DNA of 12,791 bases, from positions 493-13,283 of the forward strand of contig PLNY01000434.1 of assembly GCA_003141915.1 (NCBI GenBank), written 5' to 3'. Both the position numbers and the translations under genes were made by a program. Below, piece by piece: positions 6,116 to 12,455 of this stretch (position 1 is the stretch's first letter; each line of letters starts with the position of its first letter). The notes below the pieces were generated by a model, which was not told where the DNA came from, ran no database searches, and saw only the letters and a program-made list of their open reading frames with translations. Source of the DNA: Anaerolineae bacterium. GTDB taxonomy: Bacteria > Chloroflexota > Anaerolineae > Anaerolineales > Villigracilaceae.

Positions 6116-6667
6116 TTACGCTTCCTTCCCGCTGAACGGCATACCAAGCATCTGCAGCAAAGCGCGTGCGTGCTCATCGGTTTTGGCGGAGGTCACAATT
6201 GTGATCTCCATACCGCGCAGTTTATCAATTTTGTCGTACTCGATTTCAGGAAACACCAACTGATCCTTGAGACCCAATGTGTAATTGCCGCGTCCATCAA
6301 ACGCATTTGCAGAGACGCCGCGAAAATCACGGACGCGCGGCAGAGCGATATTCAACAGGCGATCAAGGAACGACCACATATGGTCACCGCGCAAAGTCAC
6401 CTTCGCTCCGATCAAACGGCCTTCGCGCAACTTGAAGTTGGCAATAGCCCGGCGGGCTTTGGTGGTAACGGGTTTCTGGCCGGTAATGGTGGTCAAATCG
6501 CCCACCGCCGCTTCAAGCGCTTTGGGGTTATCCATGGCTTCGCCCAAACCGATGTTTACCACAACCTTTTCGACATGCGGCACCTGCATCACGTTCTTAA
6601 AACTGAACGCCTTGAACAGCGCCGGGGCAATTTCTTTTTGATAACGTTCTTGCATTCTATTCATCAT
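6116..6667 (-). CDS. rplE: 50S ribosomal protein L5
   Basis: 5S rRNA-binding protein of the central protuberance that also touches P-site tRNA and bridges to S13. From the ATG at 6667 it has 183 residues: MMNRMQERYQKEIAPALFKA, then KNVMQVPHVEKVVVNIGLGEA, the TTITGQKPVTTKARRAIANFKLREG segment, GAKVTLRGDHMWSFLDRLLNIALPRVRDFRG and the C-terminal EYDKIDKLRGMEITIVTSAKTDEHARALLQMLGMPF. Length matches the family (about 180). GGAG at 6673-6676 is 5 bases before the ATG at 6667 and 8 before the ATG at 6664, so either is possible; a longer in-frame TTG start at 6688 would overlap the rplX stop and has no SD. Confidence 0.97.
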   Translation of the reverse strand: MMNRMQERYQKEIAPALFKAFSFKNVMQVPHVEKVVVNIGLGEAMDNPKALEAAVGDLTTITGQKPVTTKARRAIANFKLREGRLIGAKVTLRGDHMWSFLDRLLNIALPRVRDFRGVSANAFDGRGNYTLGLKDQLVFPEIEYDKIDKLRGMEITIVTSAKTDEHARALLQMLGMPFSGKEA

Positions 6668-6672
6668 CCATG

Positions 6673-6676
6673 CTCC
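6673..6676 (-). promoter_or_regulatory. Shine-Dalgarno deciding the rplE start (GGAG)
   Basis: GGAG on the minus strand precedes a tandem ATGATG by 5 and 8 bases. A third ATG (6671) immediately after the SD is out of frame. The site rules out the longer TTG start at 6688. Confidence 0.65.
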
Positions 6677-6680
6677 ACGG

Positions 6681-7013
6681 CTAATCAATCAACTGCTCGC
6701 AACTTTTACAGACGCGATGTGCGCCCGCTTCATCGCGCTGAATGCGGACGCGCGCGGCCTCATTACATTTCGGGCAAACCAGCATCACATTCGAAATATC
6801 GATCGGACCTTCAAATTGAATACGTCCCGGATTAACATTTCGGCCAGCCTGCGTCTGCACCTGACGTTGATGTTTGGTACGGATACCTACACCCTGCACC
6901 ACCACGCGGTTTTCTTTCATCATCACATTGATGACTTCACCGCGCTTGCCCTTGTCTTCGAGGCGCCCGCTAATGACTTCCACAGTATCGCCCTTACGGA
7001 TTTTCACTCTCAT
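6681..7013 (-). CDS. rplX: 50S ribosomal protein L24 with C-terminal zinc ribbon
   Basis: Assembly-initiator protein that binds the 5' domain of 23S rRNA near the exit tunnel. The 110 residues have the KOW motif at the N-terminus (KIRKGDTVEVISGRLEDKGKRGEVINVM), the GVGIRTKHQR region, and a C-terminal pair of Cys knuckles, Cys80/Cys83 (CPKC) and Cys102/Cys105 (CKSC), consistent with a zinc ribbon seen in many L24 proteins and absent from others. ATG at 7013 has AGGAG, whose first bases overlap the rplN stop (TAGGAG), with 7-base spacing. It follows rplN by 10 bp, the usual spc order. Confidence 0.97.
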   Translation of the reverse strand: MRVKIRKGDTVEVISGRLEDKGKRGEVINVMMKENRVVVQGVGIRTKHQRQVQTQAGRNVNPGRIQFEGPIDISNVMLVCPKCNEAARVRIQRDEAGAHRVCKSCEQLID

Positions 7014-7023
7014 TCCAATACTC

Positions 7024-7395
7024 CTACAGCACTTCCGGTGCCAGCGACACGATCTTCATGAACTGCTTGTCGCGCAGTTCGCGTGCCACAGGTCCAAAGA
7101 TACGCGTGCCCTTCGGGTTCTGACCATCTGCATCCAAAAGCACCGCGGCATTGTCATCAAAGCGGATGTAGGAACCATCTTCGCGTCGCCATTCCTTCGT
7201 CAGGCGGACGATAACCGCATGGACTACCTCGCCCTTCTTGACTGTGCCTTGTGGCGATGCAGACTTCACGCTTGCCACCACCACGTCACCGATGTGCCCG
7301 TACCTGCGCGTCGAGCCGCCCATCACATGGATCACCAGCAGTTCACGCGCTCCGCTGTTATCTGCGACCTTCAACCGAGACTCATGCTGGATCAT
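7024..7395 (-). CDS. rplN: 50S ribosomal protein L14
   Basis: Beta-barrel large-subunit protein at the subunit interface, near the GTPase-factor and RsfS binding surface. The 123 residues contain MIQHESRLKVADNSGARELL, VMGGSTRRYGHIGDVVVASVKSASP, KKGEVVHAVIVRLTKEWRREDGSYIRFDDNAAVLLD and KGTRIFGPVARELRDKQFMKIVSLAPEVL, all classical. The ATG at 7395 lies inside the 3' end of rpsQ (14-bp overlap), with GGAGG at 7405-7409 and 9-base spacing. The overlap joins the S10 and spc clusters without any room for a separate promoter, unlike E. coli where they are distinct operons. Confidence 0.98.
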   Translation of the reverse strand: MIQHESRLKVADNSGARELLVIHVMGGSTRRYGHIGDVVVASVKSASPQGTVKKGEVVHAVIVRLTKEWRREDGSYIRFDDNAAVLLDADGQNPKGTRIFGPVARELRDKQFMKIVSLAPEVL

Positions 7396-7717
7396 GACTG
7401 ATTGCCTCCGGCTTGATCGTCTCAGCCGCTACATCAGCACTCGCGATGGCCTCGACACCTGCATCGGCTGTGCGTGTCTCGCGCTTGACAACGGCTTCAA
7501 CCACCCAGCGCTTATCGCGGGACAATGGGCGGGACTCAACAATCTGAACCTCATCGCCAATCTGACAGCCAATCTCGTCGTGTGCCTTGACGCGTTTGCT
7601 GGAATACACGACCTTCTTATAAAGCGGATGACGAAACTTTCGGACAATTTCTACAACCACGGTCTTGGTCATTTTATTGCTGGTGACCTTCCCAGTGATT
7701 CGACGACGATTGTTCAT
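7382..7717 (-). CDS. rpsQ: 30S ribosomal protein S17 with C-terminal extension
   Basis: Primary 16S rRNA-binding OB-fold protein of the small-subunit body. Residues 1-80 are a normal S17: RRRITGKVTSNKMTKTVVVEIVRKFRHPLYKKVVYSSKRVKAHDE, then GDEVQIVESRPLSRDKRWVVEAVVKR. A further 30 or so residues (about 82-111, TRTADAGVEAIASADVAAET and beyond) are Ala/Glu-rich, low-complexity and probably unstructured, making it 111 residues against the usual 80-90. The tail codes over the SD and start codon of rplN, which overlaps by 14 bp. It starts in a 4-base ATGA overlap with the rpmC stop, implying coupled translation. Confidence 0.96.
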   Translation of the reverse strand: MNNRRRITGKVTSNKMTKTVVVEIVRKFRHPLYKKVVYSSKRVKAHDEIGCQIGDEVQIVESRPLSRDKRWVVEAVVKRETRTADAGVEAIASADVAAETIKPEAISHDPA

Positions 7718-7926
7718 GCTTTACCTTCCGTAACAGCCGCGCCCGTCATTTCATGAAGAATGCTTTCCAAGCGGGCAATGTCCCGGCGCAAAATGCGAAT
7801 GCGGCTGGTGTCTGTTAACTGACCGGTCACCTGTTGAAAACGAAACTTCATCAGTTCCTCGCGATCGTCAGAGAGTTTCGAGCGGATTTGTTCCGCAGAC
7901 ATGGCTCGGATTTCTTCGGCTTTCAT
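7714..7926 (-). CDS. rpmC: 50S ribosomal protein L29
   Basis: Small helical protein at the tunnel exit, next to L23, forming part of the docking site for trigger factor and the signal recognition particle. The 70 residues show the family features: MKAEEIRAMSAEQIRSKLSDDREELMKFRFQQVTGQLTDTSRIRILRRDIARLESILHE. It starts directly after the rplP stop (TAGATG, no gap) with GGAGG at 7931-7935 and 4-base spacing, the SD being the last two glycine codons of rplP. It ends in an ATGA overlap with rpsQ. Confidence 0.96.
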   Translation of the reverse strand: MKAEEIRAMSAEQIRSKLSDDREELMKFRFQQVTGQLTDTSRIRILRRDIARLESILHEMTGAAVTEGKA

Positions 7927-8346
7927 CTATCCTCCTGCCTCGTGACTGCTCACGACTTTGGTCTTAATGGGAAACTTATATTGCGCACCTTTCAGTGCCG
8001 CTAAAGCTTGATCAGCCGGCAAGCCGCCCACCTCGAACATGATGCGGCCCGGTTTGACCACTGCAACATAATATTCCACGCCGCCTTTACCAGAACCCAT
8101 ACGGGTTTCAGGAGGGCGATGAGTATACGGTTTGGCTGGGAAGATTCGGATCCAGACCTTGCCACGCCGCTTCATTTCGCGAACGATGACGCGCCGCGCT
8201 GCTTCGATTTGGCGCGCGGTGATCCAGCCCGGTTCGAGAGCCATCAAACCATACTCGCCGAACGAGACTTCCGCGCCGCGCAGGGCTTTGCCCTTCATGC
8301 GGCCACGCATGGTCTTTCGCCACTTAACACGTTTTGGCATCAACAT
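7927..8346 (-). CDS. rplP: 50S ribosomal protein L16
   Basis: Large-subunit protein near the A-site tRNA elbow, needed for full peptidyl-transferase activity. The 139 residues start MLMPKRVKWRKTMRGRMKGKA and include FGEYGLMALEPGWITARQIEAARRV (29-53) and RMGSGKGGVEYYVAVVKPGRIMFEV (82-106), which covers the arginine that is hydroxylated in E. coli (here Arg82). The first ATG (8346) has GAGG with 8-base spacing; the internal ATG at 8340 would be 14 away, so the longer MLMPKR form is favoured, as in many bacteria. rpsC ends 29 bp upstream. The C-terminal AGG codons supply the SD of rpmC. Confidence 0.97.
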   Translation of the reverse strand: MLMPKRVKWRKTMRGRMKGKALRGAEVSFGEYGLMALEPGWITARQIEAARRVIVREMKRRGKVWIRIFPAKPYTHRPPETRMGSGKGGVEYYVAVVKPGRIMFEVGGLPADQALAALKGAQYKFPIKTKVVSSHEAGG

Positions 8347-8375
8347 AGGTATAACCTCATTCCAAAATAACCGAC

Positions 8376-9131
8376 TTATTCGCTGACATAAACGCCTTCA
8401 GTCGTCGTCTCCGCTTTTTCCTGTACTTCTTCCGGCACCGCTTCGCCTTTATAGATCCAAACCTTCACACCGATTTGACCGTATGTAGTCAGCGCTTCGG
8501 TTTTCGCAAAATCAAGGTTGGCGCGCAAAGTTTGCAAAGGGACGCGGCCTTCGCGCAGCCACACATCGCGCGACATTTCTGCGCCGCCCAAACGTCCGCC
8601 CACCATGATCTTGATTCCTTGCGCTCCCTGACGCATGGCTTGTTGAATCGCGCGCTTCATCGCGCGGCGATAAGCGATACGGCGCTCGAGTTGATCGGCA
8701 ATATTACGAGCCACCAGCTCCGCATCGGTGTCGGGCGAGGAAACTTCCTTCACATCGAGATCGATCTTCTTGCCGACTAATGCTTCTAGCGCCGTGCGAA
8801 TCTTTTTAATTCCTTCGCCTTTGCGACCGATTAAAATACCCGGCTTGGCAGTATGAATGGCTACGCGGATCTTGCCGGGAAATCTTTCAACGTCCACGCG
8901 CGAGATACCCGCTTTACCAGTGGTAAGCATTTCAGGCAATTCGCCGCGTAATTCGCGCACGCGCGTGTTTGCCGCCGCTCCACCTTTGGATGTGCCGCCC
9001 AACAACAAATAACGGATGGCAAAATCCTGGTGCAATTGCTCGCGGTATGTTTTGCCTTCTGCGAACCAGCGTCCCTGCCACGGTTGATTAATTCCAAGGC
9101 GCATTCCAATCGGATGTACTTTGCGACCCAT
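8376..9131 (-). CDS. rpsC: 30S ribosomal protein S3 with an internal insertion
   Basis: Small-subunit head protein at the mRNA entry tunnel, with helicase-like function. The 251 residues start MGRKVHPIGMRLGINQPWQG and carry the type-II KH domain with the GxxG loop (IGRKGEGI, 101-108) after VAIHTAKPGIL, then the C-terminal domain with MRQGAQGIKIMVGGRLGGAEMSR and VKVWIYKGE. Compared with E. coli S3 as I recall it, the stretch from DFAIR (36-40) to GISR (75-78) is about 24 residues longer, with extra Gly/Ala/Arg residues (roughly 43-72). The frame is continuous through it. The start follows rplV by 18 bp with AAGGA nearby. Confidence 0.97.
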   Translation of the reverse strand: MGRKVHPIGMRLGINQPWQGRWFAEGKTYREQLHQDFAIRYLLLGGTSKGGAAANTRVRELRGELPEMLTTGKAGISRVDVERFPGKIRVAIHTAKPGILIGRKGEGIKKIRTALEALVGKKIDLDVKEVSSPDTDAELVARNIADQLERRIAYRRAMKRAIQQAMRQGAQGIKIMVGGRLGGAEMSRDVWLREGRVPLQTLRANLDFAKTEALTTYGQIGVKVWIYKGEAVPEEVQEKAETTTEGVYVSE

Positions 9132-9149
9132 AAGTTCCTTAGTCCTTTC

Positions 9150-9494
9150 CTAAGACCCGCGCTCGCGCAGGACAACGGTGATATGAGACTGGCGGCGCAG
9201 AATCGGCTTGAAGCGGCCGCGCGCACCAAAACGACGCCACTTTCGAGTCGGCGCTTCGTTGGCAAAAATCTGCGCCACATACAAATCATCCCGGCTGACG
9301 CCGAAATTCTCTTCCGCATTTGCTACCGCAGATTCAAGCAACTTGAGAATATCTACGCCGGCCCGCTTATTGGCAAAGCGAAGAGACTCAAGCGCCTCAT
9401 TTGCGCCTAGGCCGCGCACCGTGTCAATCACGAGGCGAACCTTCTGGGCAGATTGAGGCAAAAAGTTAAGTTCAGCACGAATATCATGTGCCAT
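9150..9494 (-). CDS. rplV: 50S ribosomal protein L22
   Basis: Large-subunit protein whose long beta-hairpin lines the nascent-peptide tunnel and forms part of the macrolide site. The 114 residues contain SAQKVRLVIDTVRGLGANEALESLRFANKRAG, then the LLESAVANAEENF helix and the tunnel hairpin with NEAPTRKWRRFGARGRFKPILRRQSHITVVL (79-109); the conserved hairpin-tip residues are present with no deletions or duplications of the type found in erythromycin-resistant mutants. ATG at 9494 lies 3 bp after the rpsS stop with GGAGG at 9502-9506 and 7-base spacing, placed inside the last rpsS codons. Confidence 0.98.
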   Translation of the reverse strand: MAHDIRAELNFLPQSAQKVRLVIDTVRGLGANEALESLRFANKRAGVDILKLLESAVANAEENFGVSRDDLYVAQIFANEAPTRKWRRFGARGRFKPILRRQSHITVVLRERGS

Positions 9495-9497
9495 GGT

Positions 9498-9809
9498 TTA
9501 GCCTCCAGCCGCCGGTGCAGCGGGAGCGGGAGCCGCAGCGGCCCTTTCAGCTGCGGCCGCGTGACTGCGGAAAGTTCGGGTCGGGGCGAATTCACCCAAG
9601 CGGTGACCCACCATGTTTTCCGTGATATAGATCGGAACATGGCGGCGTCCATCATGGACGGCAATCGTGTGCCCAACCATCTGAGGGAAAATCACGCTCG
9701 CACGACTCCAGGTGCGAATCACTTTCTTCTCGCCTTTTTGATTCATCGCCTCGATGCGTTTGAGCAGTTTCGGTTGAATATATGGACCTTTTTTAAGAGA
9801 ACGAGACAT
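9498..9809 (-). CDS. rpsS: 30S ribosomal protein S19 with Ala/Pro-rich tail
   Basis: Small-subunit head protein near the A-site finger and S13. Residues 1-82 are a standard S19: MSRSLKKGPYIQPKLLKRIE, KKVIRTWSRASVIFPQMVGHTIAVHDGRRHVPIYITENMVGHRLGEFAPTRTFRSH. After that is a 20-residue tail (84-103) in which 13 residues are Ala, with Pro and a Gly-Gly end, making it 103 against the usual 90-95. The tail replaces the usual short basic C-terminus. The ATG at 9809 has AAGG with 5-base spacing; rplB ends 22 bp upstream. The terminal Gly-Gly codons double as the rplV SD. Confidence 0.97.
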   Translation of the reverse strand: MSRSLKKGPYIQPKLLKRIEAMNQKGEKKVIRTWSRASVIFPQMVGHTIAVHDGRRHVPIYITENMVGHRLGEFAPTRTFRSHAAAAERAAAAPAPAAPAAGG

Positions 9810-9831
9810 AGTTACCTTTTACTCTCAGCGC

Positions 9832-10668
9832 CTAGCGATTGGTCTTACTGCGGCGGCGCACAATATACTGACTCGTCTTCTTATTGCGACGGGTCTTCTT
9901 GCCCAGAGTCGGCTTGCCCCATGGACTCTTTGGTCCGGGCAGACCGATGGGCTGGCGGCCTTCACCACCACCATGTGGATGGTCACGCGGGCTCATCGCA
10001 GAGCCGCGCACAGTGGGACGAATGCCCATATGGCGCTTACGTCCGGCTTTACCCAACTTGATGTTGCTATGATCCAAATTACCGACAGTGCCAATGGTTG
10101 CGTAGCAAACCTGATGGATCAAACGCACCTCACCGGATGGCAAGCGGATCTGTGCAAAATCGCCTTCCTTACCCAAGAGTTGAGCCGCACCACCCGCCGT
10201 GCGGACAATTTGTCCGCCTTTGCCTGCCTTCAACTCAATATTATGAATAAGAGTTCCAACTGGAATGTTCGCGATCGGAAGATAATTGCCGGTGCGAATT
10301 TCCGCATTGGGGCCAGACATTAGCGTGTCGCCAACTTTCAGATCAAGCGGAGCGATGATGTAACGCTTCTCGCCATCGGCGTAATTGAGCAGAGCCAAAC
10401 GAGCGGTGCGATTCGGATCATATTCAATCGCGGCGACCTTGGCCGGGATACCGCGCTTCTCGCGCTTGAAATCCACGATGCGTACGAGGCGCTGATTGCC
10501 TCCACCGCGATGCCGCACCGTGACGCGTCCCTGCACATTGCGTCCGCCGTGGCGTCCAAGCGAAACCGTCAACGAGCGCTCCGGAGTGGACTTGGTGATT
10601 TCTTCGAACGTATTGCCCGTCATCCCGCGTTGACCGGGGGTTGTGGGTTTATATTTTTTAACAGCCAT
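9832..10668 (-). CDS. rplB: 50S ribosomal protein L2
   Basis: Highly conserved large-subunit protein beside the peptidyl-transferase centre, required for subunit joining. The 278 residues contain the N-terminal KYKPTTPGQRGMT, the RGGGNQRLVRIVDFKREKRGIPAKVAAIEYDPNRTARLALL block (54-94), and the C-terminal VRGSAMSPRDHPHGGGEGRQPIG (220-242) with His230/His232 in the position of E. coli His229. It ends with a basic tail RNKKTSQYIVRRRSKTNR. The ATG at 10668 overlaps the rplW stop by one base (TAATG) with AAGGGG upstream, so translation is coupled. Length is normal (273-278). Confidence 0.98.
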   Translation of the reverse strand: MAVKKYKPTTPGQRGMTGNTFEEITKSTPERSLTVSLGRHGGRNVQGRVTVRHRGGGNQRLVRIVDFKREKRGIPAKVAAIEYDPNRTARLALLNYADGEKRYIIAPLDLKVGDTLMSGPNAEIRTGNYLPIANIPVGTLIHNIELKAGKGGQIVRTAGGAAQLLGKEGDFAQIRLPSGEVRLIHQVCYATIGTVGNLDHSNIKLGKAGRKRHMGIRPTVRGSAMSPRDHPHGGGEGRQPIGLPGPKSPWGKPTLGKKTRRNKKTSQYIVRRRSKTNR

Positions 10669-10970
10669 TACTTCACCCCTTCAAAGATCGGGAGGGTCTG
10701 GCCCTCCGCAAGGGTTACGATTGCCTTTTTGAAACCAGACTTGCGTACTAAAAGGCGGCGCGACTTTGAGCGCCGTCCACGCTTGGCAGCGGTATTCATA
10801 ATATTCACGCGCACCACTTCCACATCAAACATGGTTTCAACCGCATCTTTTACCAAGGTGCGATTCGCGTCTTCTGCCACTTCGAATGAATATTTGTTTA
10901 GTTTCCCGGAAAGATAACTGGACTTTTCAGTGACCAGCGGACGATGAAGCACATCATAAATAGTCGTCAT
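10668..10970 (-). CDS. rplW: 50S ribosomal protein L23
   Basis: Early-assembling protein at the tunnel exit and the main docking point of trigger factor and SRP. The 100 residues begin MTTIYDVLHRPLVTEKSSYL and have the canonical FEVAEDANRTLVKDAVETMFDVEVVRVNIMNTAAKRGRRSKSRR, with the trigger-factor-contact region near VAEDAN (family knowledge: a glutamate near position 18 in E. coli; here Glu15 in VTEK is the equivalent by eye). The ATG is 3 bp after the rplD stop with AAGGA and 7-base spacing; its stop overlaps the rplB start. Confidence 0.97.
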   Translation of the reverse strand: MTTIYDVLHRPLVTEKSSYLSGKLNKYSFEVAEDANRTLVKDAVETMFDVEVVRVNIMNTAAKRGRRSKSRRLLVRKSGFKKAIVTLAEGQTLPIFEGVK

Positions 10971-10973
10971 GGC

Positions 10974-11609
10974 TTATTCCTTCCCCAAATGCGCCGACAG
11001 TGCGTCGAGAGATTTGAGCGGCAGAACGACTTTATCGAAGCCGAGCAAGTCGCGGATATTCAAATAAGAGACGAGCATCACTTTGACATCCGGAATGTTA
11101 TTGGCTACGCGATTCACATCGTCGTACAACGCGTCTTTTACCGGCATCAGCAATAACGCTCTTGCACCGCCAACCAAATGATTCAATGCGGCAGTCATAG
11201 CCTTCGTTTTCATCTCATCAACCTTGATCTCGTCCACCATAACAATGCCTGATTCCGCAGCTTTCACTGTGAGGGCCGAACGCAACGCGGCCAGACGCAT
11301 CTTCTTCGGCATGGCTTGTGTGTATTTGCGAGGATGCGGCGTATGAATACGTCCGCCGCCAACCCACTGCGCCGCAATCGTCGACCCCTGGCGGGCGCGG
11401 CCGGTACCTTTTTGTTTCCACGGCTTGCGGCCGCCACCGGCGACTTCGTGACGCGTCTTGGTCTCATGGGTACCGAGACGCGCGTTCGCCATCTGGCGCT
11501 GATACGCTTGATGCATCAAATCCACATTTACTTTGGCTTCAAAGATCATCGCGGGCAAATCCACCTGCTTGACCTTTTCGCCTTGCATGTTAAGAACATC
11601 TACTTTCAT
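10974..11609 (-). CDS. rplD: 50S ribosomal protein L4
   Basis: Large-subunit assembly initiator with an extended loop reaching the tunnel constriction; in E. coli it also represses the S10 operon. The 211 residues show a globular N-terminus (MKVDVLNMQGEKVKQVDLPA), the tunnel loop with HETKTRHEVAGGGRKPWKQKGTGRARQGS (48-76), in which the lysine after WKQ corresponds to the macrolide-resistance position Lys63 of E. coli and is wild-type, and the C-terminal ALLLMPVKDALYDDVNRVANNIPDVKVMLVSYLNIRDLLGFDKVVL. ATG at 11609 follows rplC by 27 bp with AGGA about 10 bases away. No E. coli-type L4 leader is visible upstream. Confidence 0.97.
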   Translation of the reverse strand: MKVDVLNMQGEKVKQVDLPAMIFEAKVNVDLMHQAYQRQMANARLGTHETKTRHEVAGGGRKPWKQKGTGRARQGSTIAAQWVGGGRIHTPHPRKYTQAMPKKMRLAALRSALTVKAAESGIVMVDEIKVDEMKTKAMTAALNHLVGGARALLLMPVKDALYDDVNRVANNIPDVKVMLVSYLNIRDLLGFDKVVLPLKSLDALSAHLGKE

Positions 11610-11636
11610 AATCTATTTTTCCTGTTCCATCAGCGC

Positions 11637-12266
11637 CTATTGCTTGCGAGTCTCGTTCAATATAACGAGACTTCCCTTGCCGCCCGGCACCGCGCCGTTC
11701 AGGCCGATCAGATTTCGTTCCGCGTCTACCATCACGACTTTGAGATTTTGAGCAGTGACACGATCCGATCCCATATGACCGGCGCGGCGTGAACCGCGAT
11801 AGACGCGGCCCGGAGTTGTGCCAGAGCCGTTCGAGCCTGGAGCGCGGTTCCGATCCGAAGTCCCATGGGTAGCGTCCATTCCATGGAAATGATAGCGTTT
11901 GACCACACCAGCAAAGCCTTTGCCCTTGCTGACGCCGACCACATCCACGCGCTCGCCCACGACGAACGTATCCACGGTCACTTTATCGCCGAGGTTGACA
12001 TCTGGGGTTTTTGTGCGAAATTCGCGCAGGAAACGCAGGGTTGGAATTTTATTTGCTGCAAAATGTCCCCGTTCGCCATTGCTTAAGCGCTTGGGATGAA
12101 CTTCTGAAAAACCCAACTGCACCGCAGAATACCCTTCCTTCTCCGGTTTGCGAATCTGTGTAACGTAACATGGCCCAGCTTCGATGAGCGTCACAGGATA
12201 TGCGACACCTTGATCATCGAAGATCTGGGTCATGCCGATCTTCTTGCCAATCAGCCCTTTTAACAT
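11637..12266 (-). CDS. rplC: 50S ribosomal protein L3
   Basis: One of the two assembly-initiator proteins of the large subunit; its finger-like extension reaches the peptidyl-transferase centre. The 209 residues contain MLKGLIGKKIGMTQIFDDQG, the first beta-barrel with EAGPCYVTQIRKPEKEGYSAVQLGF, and the loop GFAGVVKRYHFHGMDATHGTSDRNRAPGSNGSGTTPGRVYRGSRRAGHMG. The Gln that PrmB methylates in E. coli (QTPG) is Thr here (TTPG), so no such methylation is expected. The ATG has AAGGAG at 12278-12283 with 11-base spacing, rather long. A 189-bp gap separates it from rpsJ, by far the largest inside the cluster. Confidence 0.97.
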   Translation of the reverse strand: MLKGLIGKKIGMTQIFDDQGVAYPVTLIEAGPCYVTQIRKPEKEGYSAVQLGFSEVHPKRLSNGERGHFAANKIPTLRFLREFRTKTPDVNLGDKVTVDTFVVGERVDVVGVSKGKGFAGVVKRYHFHGMDATHGTSDRNRAPGSNGSGTTPGRVYRGSRRAGHMGSDRVTAQNLKVVMVDAERNLIGLNGAVPGGKGSLVILNETRKQ

Positions 12267-12455
12267 GATCGATTTTTCTCCTTAAAAAGTTTTGCGAGAC
12301 TGTCAGACCGGGCTTGGCCTGCATCATCTCCGGACAACGCAGTCAAACGGTTTAGCGGGACGTGTAGTATTTTAGAGTCACGCGTAGAGCCGTTCTTGCA
12401 TTGTCGAAATTTAGAGAATAGCCAACGCTTGCATTCGCTATTCTCCATTCACTAT
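12267..12455 (-). other. 189-bp non-coding gap between rpsJ and rplC
   Basis: This is the only sizeable non-coding stretch. Next to the rpsJ stop it holds a 9-bp inverted repeat (12414-12445), a 14-base-period repeat (12432-12456) and an 8-mer, CTTGCATT, at 12395-12402 and 12428-12435. A second weaker hairpin (CAGGCC/GGTCTG with one G-U pair, 12304-12321) lies nearer rplC, and the rplC SD is at 12278-12283. On the minus strand I find a TTGACT-like and a TAAAAT-like hexamer, but not at usable spacing, so no promoter call. No tRNA and no convincing gene is visible. It may attenuate, process or partly terminate the tuf-rpsJ transcript. Confidence 0.6.
12414..12445 (-). other. Inverted repeat (9-bp stem, 14-base loop) just after the rpsJ stop
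   Basis: The arms GAGAATAGC (12414-12422) and GCTATTCTC (12437-12445) are perfectly complementary around a 14-base loop. In the minus-strand transcript the hairpin would begin about a dozen bases after the rpsJ TAA. The bases after it are UAAAUUUCG, not a continuous U run, so it is at best a weak intrinsic terminator; an RNA-processing or mRNA-stabilising element is as likely. Stem GC is 4 of 9. Confidence 0.5.

Noticed and set aside
5654..6835. A 393-codon open frame on the plus strand, the longest not assigned to a gene.
   Set aside because: It runs antisense through rpsH, rpsN, rplE and rplX, four certain ribosomal genes with SDs; its translation shows no domain. It is a shadow of codon bias on the opposite strand.
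12330..12400. TTGACT and TAAAAT hexamers on the minus strand as a promoter for rplC.
   Set aside because: The TAAAAT lies upstream of the TTGACT, and neither has a partner hexamer at 16-18 bp, so they do not form a promoter.
12260..12448. A 62-codon open frame on the minus strand fills the rpsJ-rplC gap and ends over the rplC start (ATGTTAA overlap).
   Set aside because: It has no SD before its ATG, starts within the hairpin, shows no recognisable protein features, and the SD near its end belongs to rplC. A leader-peptide role is possible but unsupported.
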